DNA of 12,604 bases from an uncultured Peptococcaceae bacterium (GTDB lineage: Bacteria > Bacillota > Desulfotomaculia > Desulfotomaculales > Desulfallaceae): the NCBI GenBank assembly GCA_913064925.1, contig CAJYBN010000074.1, positions 1 through 12,604 on the forward strand. The letters run 5' to 3'. The notes under the pieces were generated by a model. That model saw only the letters and a program-made list of their open reading frames with translations. It searched no databases and had not been told where the DNA came from. The translations under genes were made by a program, and so were the position numbers. This document shows positions 8,001-12,604 of this stretch, piece after piece. Positions within the stretch are counted from its first letter, which is position 1. Each line of letters starts with the position of its first letter.

Positions 8001-9864
8001 ATAAATCACCGTCCACCCGGTAGCCGTCATCCCGCAGGGCCTGGAGAATTTTTGCCGCGCTCTCCATTACGTTCAGGTAAGAAGCACCGATATCGTCCTT
8101 GCCCGCGTGATGGTTGTAGTAAACCAGGGCAATTTTCTTCTTCTCATTGTTCTTGTGCCTCAAATTGACCCAGGCCAGGGCCCGCTCCGCCACCCGGTCA
8201 ATGCGATCGGGCAGGGGGACCTTTTTCTCCAGGTACGCCCCCGTTTTTTCGTCAAAACGGACCACCCGGTTGCCGCCCATGAGCACCGGCTCGATGCGCC
8301 CGTCCAGCTCCGGGTAGGCAATCTGCCAGTAGACTGCATTGCTGATACCGGCTGTACTGTCTTCCCAGTCGTCCAGGTCGTTGCTGTTAACCGGGGCCAT
8401 GACCGGTACATTGAGCTGTTTAAAAAGCTCCACACCGGCCTCGGGTTTACCGTAAATAAAGTTAAATCCCATTGCCGCGATCAGAAAGTCTATTCTGCTG
8501 CAGCCGTTATCCATAAAGAAGTCCTCGACCAGCTTTTTCCGGTCTTTATCGGTGAAAGTCAAAATGACATTGGTTCCCTTTTCCTCAAGTGCTCGCAGCA
8601 AGGCCACGTGCATACCTATGTCATTATTCCCGAAAAAACTTCGGTAGCAGGTAATGCCGATCCACGGCGCCCCTTCCTTCAGTTTACCGCTGATCCCGTA
8701 CCAGAGCAGGTAATCATCCACGGAAGTAAAGGTGCCCGGCATCTGCCCGCCGGCGTGATAAACGGCATCGTGCACGCTCCGGTAGACTTCATCCAGATCC
8801 GGCACCGGATCCCCGCCCTGCGGGTAAAGCGCATCGTACACGGCCTGGTGTACGGTAATAAAGGCCTGACCCGTTAATGAAGGATCAACTCGTTCGTACA
8901 GGGCCTTATAAACCGTGTCAACGGCCAGCCGGCCATCTCCACCACTGGAAACCGCATCGCGTACAGATTGGTTAACTGTGTCGTAAAGCAACTGGCTGCC
9001 GTCGCCTGGCTCAAACCGGTCAACTGCACCGGCAACGGCCTGGTACAACGTTTCGGTGTCAAATCCCGCCGCCGGGTCTGACTGTTCCACGGTATCGTAT
9101 ACGGCCCGGTGCACCGTCTTCACGGCAAAATCCAGGGCCGTATCCGTGTCGCCGGCCGTCTGCCCCACAGCATCGTATACGGCCCGGTGTACGGTATCGA
9201 CGGCCAGCCCGGCCCCCGCTCCCGAACCCGTCCCGTAAACAGCCTCACAAACGGCCCGGTAGATCCCGGCAACATCCAAAGACAGGTTCTCAGCACCGGG
9301 ATGGTAAGCAAACCGGGCGGGCATTTCCACCGGAGTCAGGTCTTCAGCCGTCTGCACCTGCCCGTACTTGGAAGCCAGGTAGAGCTGCAGGCGCCGGAAG
9401 TTTTCCAGCCCGCCGTTGGTGTAATATTGACCGAGATAGTCACTCTCGCTGGAGTCCACCCGGGGATTGTTGACAAAAGAGATGCCGCAGCGGGTGTTAA
9501 ACACACGGCAGGAATCCGGAACTTCATCGATAATCCCCTCGACTGTCTGCGCGGTGGTCGCGCCAAGCATTTCCAGCAGAAACACGTCGGCATCCAGCAG
9601 TTCCTCTTTCAACCGCTGCACAGTTTCCTCGCTGCCCATGTCTTTGGAATTGAACAGCTTTAATTCAAAGTTATAGCCCTGCTCCATCAACTTCTCGTGG
9701 GCCTCCGCCAGCGGTGCGAAACTGCCGTCGGTACCCGACAGTATGACCAGCTTTGCCTGCGCGTTCTCCTGCGCTGTCGCCCGGGCCGCGCCGGCGAATC
9801 CGGCCAGCAGGACAATTAAAAATACCAGCAGGCTGTAAACCAGCCTTTTCCGGGTATTGATCAT
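5089..9864 (-). CDS. cobN: CobN-like cobaltochelatase-family protein, exported and membrane-anchored
   Basis: A 1591-aa relative of CobN, the large subunit that inserts Co2+ into hydrogenobyrinate diamide (related to ChlH of Mg-chelatase). Residues 1-31 form a Sec signal peptide: MINTRKR, a hydrophobic core, then an ARATA-Q cleavage site. Conserved CobN blocks follow: YHPGA (187-191), DYLLWY (384-389), GNIFLGPQPVRGW (703-715), HSPDLPPHHQYIAFYLWLQ (724-742), HLGTHGTLEWLPG (752-764), NNPGEGTQAKRRGYA (791-805) and CCHHTC (1368-1373). Between YHPGA and DYLLWY is an inserted run of eight short repeats (about 200-370). A low-complexity Glu/Gln/Ala/Pro tether (about 1414-1564) leads to a C-terminal membrane helix (about 1566-1584) with a basic end. 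The ATG at 9864 is preferred because it begins the signal peptide directly and has GGGGGTGA 10 nt upstream; in-frame TTG (9903) and GTG (9888) starts would bury the signal. No CobS/CobT or ChlI/ChlD partner is visible. It is the last gene of a riboswitch-controlled operon with ExbB/ExbD-like proteins. Extracytoplasmic action on cobalt or a tetrapyrrole is inferred. Confidence 0.9.
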   Translation of the reverse strand: MINTRKRLVYSLLVFLIVLLAGFAGAARATAQENAQAKLVILSGTDGSFAPLAEAHEKLMEQGYNFELKLFNSKDMGSEETVQRLKEELLDADVFLLEMLGATTAQTVEGIIDEVPDSCRVFNTRCGISFVNNPRVDSSESDYLGQYYTNGGLENFRRLQLYLASKYGQVQTAEDLTPVEMPARFAYHPGAENLSLDVAGIYRAVCEAVYGTGSGAGAGLAVDTVHRAVYDAVGQTAGDTDTALDFAVKTVHRAVYDTVEQSDPAAGFDTETLYQAVAGAVDRFEPGDGSQLLYDTVNQSVRDAVSSGGDGRLAVDTVYKALYERVDPSLTGQAFITVHQAVYDALYPQGGDPVPDLDEVYRSVHDAVYHAGGQMPGTFTSVDDYLLWYGISGKLKEGAPWIGITCYRSFFGNNDIGMHVALLRALEEKGTNVILTFTDKDRKKLVEDFFMDNGCSRIDFLIAAMGFNFIYGKPEAGVELFKQLNVPVMAPVNSNDLDDWEDSTAGISNAVYWQIAYPELDGRIEPVLMGGNRVVRFDEKTGAYLEKKVPLPDRIDRVAERALAWVNLRHKNNEKKKIALVYYNHHAGKDDIGASYLNVMESAAKILQALRDDGYRVDGDLSAEAVEELIRQRGRNIGSWAPGELEALVQAGDLITIPVEKYLEWYGTLPEKLRAQAEEEWGPPPGNIMVYDGEIVIPGVMLGNIFLGPQPVRGWGDDPGKIAHSPDLPPHHQYIAFYLWLQKEFGADAVIHLGTHGTLEWLPGRSVGLGEDDWPDALTGNMPDIYPYIVNNPGEGTQAKRRGYAVTIDHLIPPMIKPGLYGELAELQSLLGDYQQAVEDGNTTRANNLQEQIIQNVKENNLDRELGIDLDNAEFSGVAEELHEYLEELAAELMPYGLHVFGQPPQGEMLDLMIDSIIGFDPESRAGSEEQIRANLLLTTNEIDNLLRALRGEYVEPGLGRDPVRVPDAMPTGRNLVSFDSRMAPDRAAWKTGSEAADQLLDKFYAANGHYPETVGVVLWAIETMRTGGETVAMVLRLIGTEPKWDKKGRVKGVEVTPLSELGRPRINVVVTISGLFRDTFSYTVGVLDDAFRQVALLEESPEDNRVRKTYLDLRDRLVEQGLSDEEAGSLAAARIFGAAPGTYGTGVSTLAETTAAWDESQDLVDTYMNRMSYVYGKSDYGVEARTAFREILKSVDMVTQVRDSLYGVLDNDDVAQFLGGLKLAAQAASGNEVQSYIVNTRTGSPRVQTFSEFVGTELRSRVLNPKWIEGMLKEGYAGAREIGQHVANMFLVDATLEGIDDWAWQQVAETFIFDENIRSQLDPYVVQSIIGWNMEAARRGMWQADRETLNRLADTYIQTAAEYGVVCCHHTCSNLVFNEWVASYTTVDSDTLNKFKNVFAEATEKTLQIRTSTSGHSSSRKRKTQTNEQTEVTTEEQQEAAAPEQPEAAAEEQQEATAPEQQEASAGEPAVLTGDATAQQTSQAGDQPETAAPARTQAGREAREQQSEPPSSQGPAGEHAKQVASRQSGEAGSGEQVDKPARKAYEIEVEKVEKDAQPAGTGRKAVTVLAILGALAVLGVFLKGYLNRPR
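5464..5565 (-). repeat. Tandem repeats encoding the Glu/Gln/Ala/Pro tether of the CobN-like protein
   Basis: Two copies of an about 16-codon unit occur in tandem: EEQQEAAAPEQPEAA, then EEQQEATAPEQQEAS. At DNA level, GCTTCCTGTTGCTC and CTGCTCGGGAGCAG-like segments recur on the plus strand. The wider low-complexity region spans about 5173-5625. Such sequence typically acts as a flexible spacer between a folded extracellular domain and a membrane or wall anchor. Confidence 0.8.
8755..9270 (-). repeat. Eight short repeats, (V/L)(H/Y)xA(V/L)YDAV type, inserted in the CobN-like protein
   Basis: The encoded protein carries eight copies of a motif spaced 20-26 residues apart: IYRAVCEAVY, VHRAVYDAVG, VHRAVYDTVE, LYQAVAGAVD, VNQSVRDAVS, VYKALYERVD, VHQAVYDALY and VYRSVHDAVY. 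Spacers are variable and rich in Gly/Asp/Pro. Some DNA copies are nearly identical; CGTATACGGCCCGGTG occurs near 9100 and near 9175. The run separates the conserved CobN blocks YHPGA and DYLLWY, which normally lie close together, so it is an insertion. Each unit looks like a short amphipathic helix. Confidence 0.88.
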
Positions 9865-9874
9865 AACTTCCGGT

Positions 9875-9979
9875 TCACCCCCGTACACTAATCTTCGGCC
9901 CAAGATTTTCTGCTGGCAAAACCTTTCTCCTCACCCCCCTTTTTTGCCCGGGATTTTCTACTGTCATAGCCTTTCTCAT
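9875..9979 (-). CDS. Candidate 34-aa leader peptide upstream of the cobN-like gene
   Basis: An ATG at 9979 opens 34 codons to TGA at 9877-9875, ten nt before the cobN ATG. The peptide starts MRKAMTVENPGQK and repeats itself after 16 codons (RRKVLPAENLGPK), because the DNA carries a 48-bp tandem repeat whose period is a multiple of three. G-rich AAGGGGG lies only 2 nt from the ATG, closer than ideal, which weakens the case. It overlaps the TGA of a five-codon ORF (TGATGA). It could couple translation into cobN, or the repeat may be purely an RNA or DNA element. Confidence 0.28.
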   Translation of the reverse strand: MRKAMTVENPGQKRGVRRKVLPAENLGPKISVRG

Positions 9980-9987
9980 CACCCCCT
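9898..9987. repeat. 48-bp-period imperfect tandem repeat in the cobN leader
   Basis: Two copies of about 42 nt lie at 9898-9939 and 9946-9987. On the plus strand each begins GCCC..GATTTTCT and ends CCTTTCTC.TCACCCCC. On the transcribed strand each starts GGGGGTGA.GAGAAAGG and ends with .AGAAAATC..GGGC. A shorter third echo (ATTTTCTGC, 10027-10035) and a further GGGGGTGA just before the cobN ATG extend the pattern. Because each unit presents a GGGGGTGA sequence, the region offers several ribosome-binding-like sites in a row. Confidence 0.8.
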
Positions 9988-10112
9988 TCGCGTCATTTTA
10001 ATGTTTCCTGCCGACAAACGGGCCGCATTTTCTGCCGCTCATTGTGCTCGCGTAATATCCCGCCGAAGCAAACCGCTCCTTTTAAGACAAACCGGGGGCG
10101 GTTGTCGCAGCT
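9988..10112. other. Spacer between the DUF2149 gene and the cobN leader repeats
   Basis: This 125-nt stretch holds no convincing gene. On the minus strand AACCGC and GCGGTT can pair as a weak hairpin just after the DUF2149 stop, and a third partial copy of the leader repeat sits at 10027-10035. I see no terminator U-tract, so read-through transcription into cobN is the simplest view. Confidence 0.35.
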
Positions 10113-10466
10113 TCACTGCCCCTCTGTACAGGTTTCAATCATAATCAATTTCCCGGTTTTGGCATCTCTATAGACTGTACCCATTTCCTGGTAACCCGAC
10201 CCGCCGCCTTTTTCAATTTGCGGTATTTCTTTTAATTCTTTACCCTGTTCGACATTGATTATTTTCTGAATACTTTGCAGAAGCATCTGTTTTTGTTGAA
10301 GACTCATTTTGGTAAAAATGATGCTCTGTAAGTTCCAGGAAAGTACCAGGGCCACCATCAGCCCGCAGGCAAACACCAGCATGATGTCAAGCAGGTTCGC
10401 CACACCGCTCAGCGGGTCGGTTTCATTTTCTCGTAACCGCGACTGCTTTAGCCTCCTGGACAGCAT
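10113..10466 (-). CDS. DUF2149-type protein, ExbD/TolR-like
   Basis: A 117-aa single-pass membrane protein. A basic cytoplasmic N-terminus (about 1-16) leads to DPLSGVANLLDIMLVFACGL, a helix to about residue 47 and then a polar extracytoplasmic domain with a coiled-coil-like Gln/Lys/Leu stretch (about 52-80). The block DPLSGVANL.D matches what I recall of DUF2149 proteins found beside cobN in methanogens. LLDIMLVFA also resembles the ExbD/TolR helix (.IDVMLVLL), whose Asp is the proton-relay residue; the equivalent here is Asp27. The gene overlaps the ExbB-like gene by 44 nt, so the two should be translationally coupled. I chose the ATG at 10466 because GGGGTGA sits 5 nt upstream; a GTG at 10475 is a close alternative. 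With the ExbB-like partner it probably forms a proton-driven motor. Confidence 0.8.
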   Translation of the reverse strand: MLSRRLKQSRLRENETDPLSGVANLLDIMLVFACGLMVALVLSWNLQSIIFTKMSLQQKQMLLQSIQKIINVEQGKELKEIPQIEKGGGSGYQEMGTVYRDAKTGKLIMIETCTEGQ

Positions 10467-11106
10467 CCCCCTCACCCCCCAAAATCACCTGCAGCAGTAC
10501 CTCCAGGCTGCTCAAATCCTTTTCATACCAGCGGCGCCTGACTTTGGAGAGCAAAAAGGCGATGCCGCCGACGGCGATACCTACCACCGTGGTATCAAAG
10601 GCGATAATAACCGCCTGGGCCAAAGCATTTACATCCCCCTGCCCCAGGGCAGACAGGCCGGGCCCCAGGGGAATCAGGGTGCCCATAAGACCCAGAACCG
10701 GCCCGAGCCTGGCAATCAGGTCCGTTTTCTCCAGTGTCTTCATAGCGCGTAATTCCTGTCTGTCGAGAAACTCCCTGCCTGCCAGCACCCTGGCCCGGGG
10801 AGAAAGATCAGGGTTCATTACCAAACTGATGAGCTGCTGTTTTTGCCCTACCGGAAGAGAGATCGCGTCAATCAACTGCTGAAGATTTTGCTGCTGCCAC
10901 GGATAGATTTCCCCCTTGTTCTGAAATATTTCTGTTACGCTCACATCTTTATTTTTTCTCCTCTGCCTCAATTCCGCCACAAAAGTGCCCAACTCCATGA
11001 AGGATAAAATTAAAAAAACTAATAGCCCCAGAATGCACGGTATCAGAAAGCTCTGCGCGACTGCGTGCAGTACCTTGCCGAGGTATTCCGAGCCCGGGAC
11101 AACCAT
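10423..11106 (-). CDS. MotA/TolQ/ExbB proton-channel family protein
   Basis: A 227-aa membrane protein with three predicted helices (about 18-38, 132-153 and 168-188) and a large cytoplasmic loop (about 45-130), the TolQ/ExbB layout. The signature LARLGPVLGLMG-like block (here IARLGPVLGLMGTLIPLGPG, 131-150) and AFDTTVVGIAVGGIAFLLS (169-187) match the TolQ/ExbB channel helices, including the polar Thr pair that lines the proton path. Such proteins form pentamers around an ExbD-like dimer and turn proton-motive force into work on a partner. The ATG at 11106 lies 4 nt after the stop of the preceding gene, whose last codons supply AGGAAAGGGTG as ribosome-binding site. The stop overlaps the DUF2149 gene. 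A monoderm host with no TonB makes the usual outer-membrane role unlikely; the probable client here is the CobN-like protein. Confidence 0.9.
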   Translation of the reverse strand: MVVPGSEYLGKVLHAVAQSFLIPCILGLLVFLILSFMELGTFVAELRQRRKNKDVSVTEIFQNKGEIYPWQQQNLQQLIDAISLPVGQKQQLISLVMNPDLSPRARVLAGREFLDRQELRAMKTLEKTDLIARLGPVLGLMGTLIPLGPGLSALGQGDVNALAQAVIIAFDTTVVGIAVGGIAFLLSKVRRRWYEKDLSSLEVLLQVILGGEGDAVQEAKAVAVTRK

Positions 11107-11110
11107 AACA

Positions 11111-11812
11111 TCACCCTTTCCTGTTTAATTTCATCTGGTATTGAAAATAACCGGCGAAAATAAAACCGACCATGACCATGACCGACACGCCCAACATTCC
11201 AGGTGAAGAAATTTCAATGGGGTGCATCCGCATGGTCATGGCCCGGACAAAATTGGGGATAATCAGGGCAAAAGTTAATGTAAGCATCCCCGTAAAGAAC
11301 AACAACTGATTGAAAATGCTAACCGGTCGATACCCGGTAAGCCCGATCAGTTTCCTCGTCCCCAGGCCGGAAGCTGCGACCAGAGCCGTAAAAACAACAG
11401 CTATACCGCGTCCCAGTACGGGAACAGTTACCCCCAACAGCGGCGCCATCACAATCACCGAAAAAGCCAGCGCAGCCATGCAGAAGGGACAGGGTAAAAA
11501 ACCCAGCAGGTAAGTCAAACTGTTTCTGTTCCCCGCCTTCCCCCGACCGGAAAAATCCGGCTCTTGAAGGCCGAGGTAAATCAGTGCCAGGGCTACCAGG
11601 ACGGCACCCCAAAAAGTATACCGGTCGAGCACCTGTACCAGTAATTGCTGTCTGCCGGCAAAAACCATGGTTAAGAGATACAGGCCGCCGCCGAAGCCGG
11701 AGGCCACCAGGACCAGCGCCCTGGTGCTGAGCCACGACGTGCCCAGGATCAGGCCGGTTTTGACACTCAAAACCGTAACTGCCGCCAGCAGGCCGCCATT
11801 TAAAAGAAACAC
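11111..11812 (-). CDS. Polytopic membrane protein, DUF2162-like putative transporter
   Basis: A 233-aa protein with about seven hydrophobic helices (near 4-24, 29-51, 62-80, 97-125, 132-150, 168-190 and 206-226). The fourth contains LLGFLPCPFCMAALAFS. It resembles DUF2162 'predicted transporter' proteins that I recall next to ExbB, DUF2149 and CobN genes in methanogenic archaea. The PCPFC motif recalls the PCP helix of NicO/RcnA nickel-cobalt permeases and the LysE-like fold, but that link is tentative. The GTG at 11812 is chosen because GGAGGT lies exactly 6 nt upstream and the first helix then starts at the N-terminus. The longer TTG (11842) and ATG (11827) options would put the ribosome-binding site inside the gene. 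It is first in the operon after the riboswitch, so it is the most directly B12-controlled gene and the best permease candidate for cobalt or a corrinoid. Confidence 0.75.
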   Translation of the reverse strand: MFLLNGGLLAAVTVLSVKTGLILGTSWLSTRALVLVASGFGGGLYLLTMVFAGRQQLLVQVLDRYTFWGAVLVALALIYLGLQEPDFSGRGKAGNRNSLTYLLGFLPCPFCMAALAFSVIVMAPLLGVTVPVLGRGIAVVFTALVAASGLGTRKLIGLTGYRPVSIFNQLLFFTGMLTLTFALIIPNFVRAMTMRMHPIEISSPGMLGVSVMVMVGFIFAGYFQYQMKLNRKG

Positions 11813-11993
11813 AAGCCCACCTCCCATACACGGTTCGTCCAATCAAATATCTCAGATCAGCTGCATTACCGGCATAATAAAGGAGCTGCCGCTTCCCGCT
11901 ACAGGTCATCACAATGGAACCTATTGTACCTCGCCATTGGGCAGGACAACGTTTGCTTTAAACAAAGCCCCTGTTTTGATCTCGGTTGCCGTT
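11813..11993. other. Leader between riboswitch terminator and first operon gene
   Basis: No gene is supported here. The minus strand has short open frames, one reading ALFKANVVLPNGEVQ then a stop, without a ribosome-binding site. A small hairpin GCTTT-GTTT-AAAGC lies at 11955-11968. The GGAGGT ribosome-binding site of the DUF2162-like gene is at 11824-11819. Confidence 0.35.
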
Positions 11994-12035
11994 GTTGACG
12001 TTAATCATTGCAAAATCCATTAAAATTTCGTCAAC
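11994..12035. other. Inverted repeat just downstream of the riboswitch terminator
   Basis: GTTGACGTTAAT (11994-12005) pairs with ATTAA (12019-12023) and CGTCAAC (12029-12035), giving a 12-bp stem broken by a 5-nt bulge, with a 13-nt loop. It follows the terminator in the direction of transcription. It could be an mRNA 5' stabilising hairpin, a second control element or an operator; nothing decides between them. Confidence 0.4.
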
Positions 12036-12040
12036 TTATA

Positions 12041-12076
12041 AATAAAAACCCCCGGCCTACAGATAGACCAGGGGTT
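12041..12076 (-). terminator. Intrinsic terminator, likely expression platform of the cobalamin riboswitch
   Basis: On the minus strand AACCCCTGG (12076-12068) pairs with CCGGGGGTT (12055-12047), with one G-U pair and a 12-nt loop, followed by TTTTATTTA. This is a standard rho-independent terminator, placed after the riboswitch aptamer and before the first operon gene. The segment ACCCTGG at about 12088-12082 nearly duplicates the 5' arm and could pair with the same 3' arm, suggesting a switch between alternative structures. B12 binding would favour termination, by analogy with known cobalamin leaders. Confidence 0.85.
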
Positions 12077-12081
12077 CAGTT

Positions 12082-12096
12082 ACTACCAGGGTAGTA
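12082..12096. other. Perfect short hairpin TTACTACC-AG-GGTAGTAA before the terminator
   Basis: TTACTACCAGGGTAGTAA (12080-12097) is a perfect 8-bp inverted repeat with a 2-nt centre (in RNA, at least 7 bp with a 4-nt loop). It contains the ACCCTGG copy that can compete for the terminator's 3' arm, so it is a candidate anti-antiterminator or antiterminator component of the riboswitch. Confidence 0.5.
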
Positions 12097-12152
12097 ATTA
12101 GGCATAAAAACAACCACCTTCCCATCACCCGTAGGCGCCGGCAGCCCAACGG

Positions 12153-12312
12153 AACAGGCAGGTCTCCTGGCTCAGGTTCACCGAGACCTCACGCCTTCCC
12201 GGGTTAACGCCCAGTGGCTTTATGTGAGACCTCTCCCCATTACAGTGGCGGGGACCGCGCCGGATTTGCACCGGCTTCCCTTTTAAGCTTTACCTTTGGT
12301 AATAGCACCTGT
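12153..12312 (-). promoter_or_regulatory. Cobalamin (B12) riboswitch aptamer
   Basis: The minus strand contains GGGAAGCCGGTGCAAATCCG, then CGCGGTCCCCGCCACTGTAA, the hallmark B12-box region of adenosylcobalamin-type riboswitches. GCCACTGGG...GGGAAGGCGTGAG follows, as expected for the P5/P6 region. Outer pairing P1 is AACAGG (12312-12307) with CCTGTT (12158-12153), and GGTCTC/GAGACC segments pair inside. A further hairpin (12129-12152) abuts P1. The aptamer is followed by a terminator and then four minus-strand genes. High B12 should therefore switch off the operon, tying it to cobalt, corrinoid or B12 supply. Confidence 0.96.
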
Positions 12313-12319
12313 TCCTTTT

Positions 12320-12349
12320 ATATTATTTAGTTCATTGAAAATTTTAACA
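12320..12349 (-). promoter_or_regulatory. Candidate promoter of the riboswitch operon
   Basis: On the minus strand TAATAT (12325-12320) is a good -10 element, and transcription would start about 7 nt on, right at the 5' end of the riboswitch P1 stem. The -35 region is weak: TGTTAA (12349-12344, 18-nt spacing) or GTTAAA (12348-12343, 17-nt spacing). The surroundings are strongly AT-rich. Confidence 0.5.
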
Positions 12350-12433
12350 TACTTTCACCAGGTTGTCCATATATTTACTAAAAGAGCTATTTGCTTTGTA
12401 ACATATTTTTGGCGTTTGGCAAGACAAAGCTAA

Positions 12434-12604
12434 CGCGGGCCAGGTGGAGAGATCGTAGCCGTAGTGCTGGGCGGTAACGTGGCCCTGCGGCCGCCGGCAG
12501 AAGAGGCGGTAGCGCGGCTGGGTTGCCGTAGTGCCGGTGGAGGGGGGCGGAAAGATTCTGGGCACATTGAAGGTTTATTCCCCTGTACCGCGGCACTGGA
12601 CGAA
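12434..12604 (+). pseudogene. Possible relic of electron-transfer flavoprotein alpha subunit (weak)
   Basis: After a TAA at 12431-12433 an open plus-strand frame of 57 codons runs off the edge. It begins GPGGEIVAVVLGGNV, reminiscent of the EtfA N-terminal domain (..LGGEVVAVVLG..V), and ends GLFPCTAALDE. Just before the stop the same frame reads RLARQS, which fits the EtfA helix before that strand. The expected YGADKV segment is absent, and there is no start codon or ribosome-binding site. It may be a decayed gene or only a chance resemblance in GC-rich DNA. Confidence 0.22.

Noticed and set aside
8107..8877. 256-codon open frame on the plus strand inside cobN
   Set aside because: It is antisense to conserved CobN blocks, has no family motif, and arises from the codon bias of the real gene.
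8755..9270. CRISPR-like spaced DNA repeats
   Set aside because: The repeats are in frame, diverged at synonymous positions, variably spaced and encode a protein motif.
9865..9903. In-frame TTG (9903) and GTG (9888) upstream starts for cobN
   Set aside because: They would add 13 or fewer residues before a textbook signal peptide and lack a better ribosome-binding site.
11813..11842. TTG at 11842 and ATG at 11827 as starts for the putative permease
   Set aside because: The GGAGGT site lies downstream of both and is spaced correctly only for GTG at 11812.
11319..11912. 197-codon minus-strand frame overlapping the putative permease
   Set aside because: Its translation has no membrane-segment pattern or family motif, while the overlapping frame has seven helices and a well-placed ribosome-binding site.
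12344..12596. Two minus-strand open frames of about 70 codons at the right edge
   Set aside because: They are low-complexity Pro/Arg/Leu-rich shadows with no ribosome-binding site or recognisable motif.

Overview
The window looks like a monoderm Firmicute chromosome, probably a Clostridia/Peptococcaceae (Desulfotomaculum- or Pelotomaculum-like) anaerobe. This is inferred from moderate-to-high GC with AT-rich control regions, G-rich Shine-Dalgarno sites with GTG/TTG starts, a clostridial-type large serine recombinase, a SWIM-SNF2 protein and a cobalamin riboswitch with an intrinsic terminator. No 16S rRNA or other decisive marker is present. Every substantial gene is on the minus strand, so transcription runs right to left.

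Left edge (1-1027), an integration scar: the N-terminal third of a large serine recombinase runs off the left end. A 37-codon ORF diverges from it. Next to these is a frameshifted fragment of a tyrosine recombinase. Two unrelated site-specific recombinases side by side, one dead, suggest repeated integration here.

1028-4816: a complete 1262-aa SWIM zinc finger plus SNF2/Swi2 ATPase gene, followed by 272 bp without a gene that holds GC-rich hairpins and a small tandem repeat.

5089-12325, the main interest: a four-gene, B12-controlled operon. In order of transcription it has a promoter, a cobalamin riboswitch (12312-12153), an intrinsic terminator (12076-12041), a polytopic membrane protein of apparent DUF2162 type, a MotA/TolQ/ExbB proton-channel protein, an ExbD-like DUF2149 protein and a 1591-aa CobN-like chelatase. 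The CobN-like protein has a Sec signal peptide, an unusual insertion of eight short repeats, a CCHHTC motif, a long Glu/Gln/Ala/Pro-rich tether and a C-terminal membrane anchor, so it should work outside the cytoplasm. Classical CobN is the large subunit of a cytoplasmic ATP-dependent cobaltochelatase and needs AAA+ partners (CobS/CobT or ChlI/ChlD); none is encoded here. The arrangement suggests an envelope machine for capture or uptake of cobalt or a corrinoid/tetrapyrrole, in which an ExbB/ExbD-like motor energises a membrane-tethered CobN relative and the multi-pass protein is the permease. The genes and riboswitch are seen directly; the machine is inference.

Between the DUF2149 gene and cobN lie 248 nt with a 48-bp imperfect tandem repeat that can encode a 34-aa leader peptide.

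The right edge (12326-12604) holds AT-rich sequence and a short open plus-strand frame that may be a broken relic of an electron-transfer flavoprotein alpha subunit. This last call is weak.
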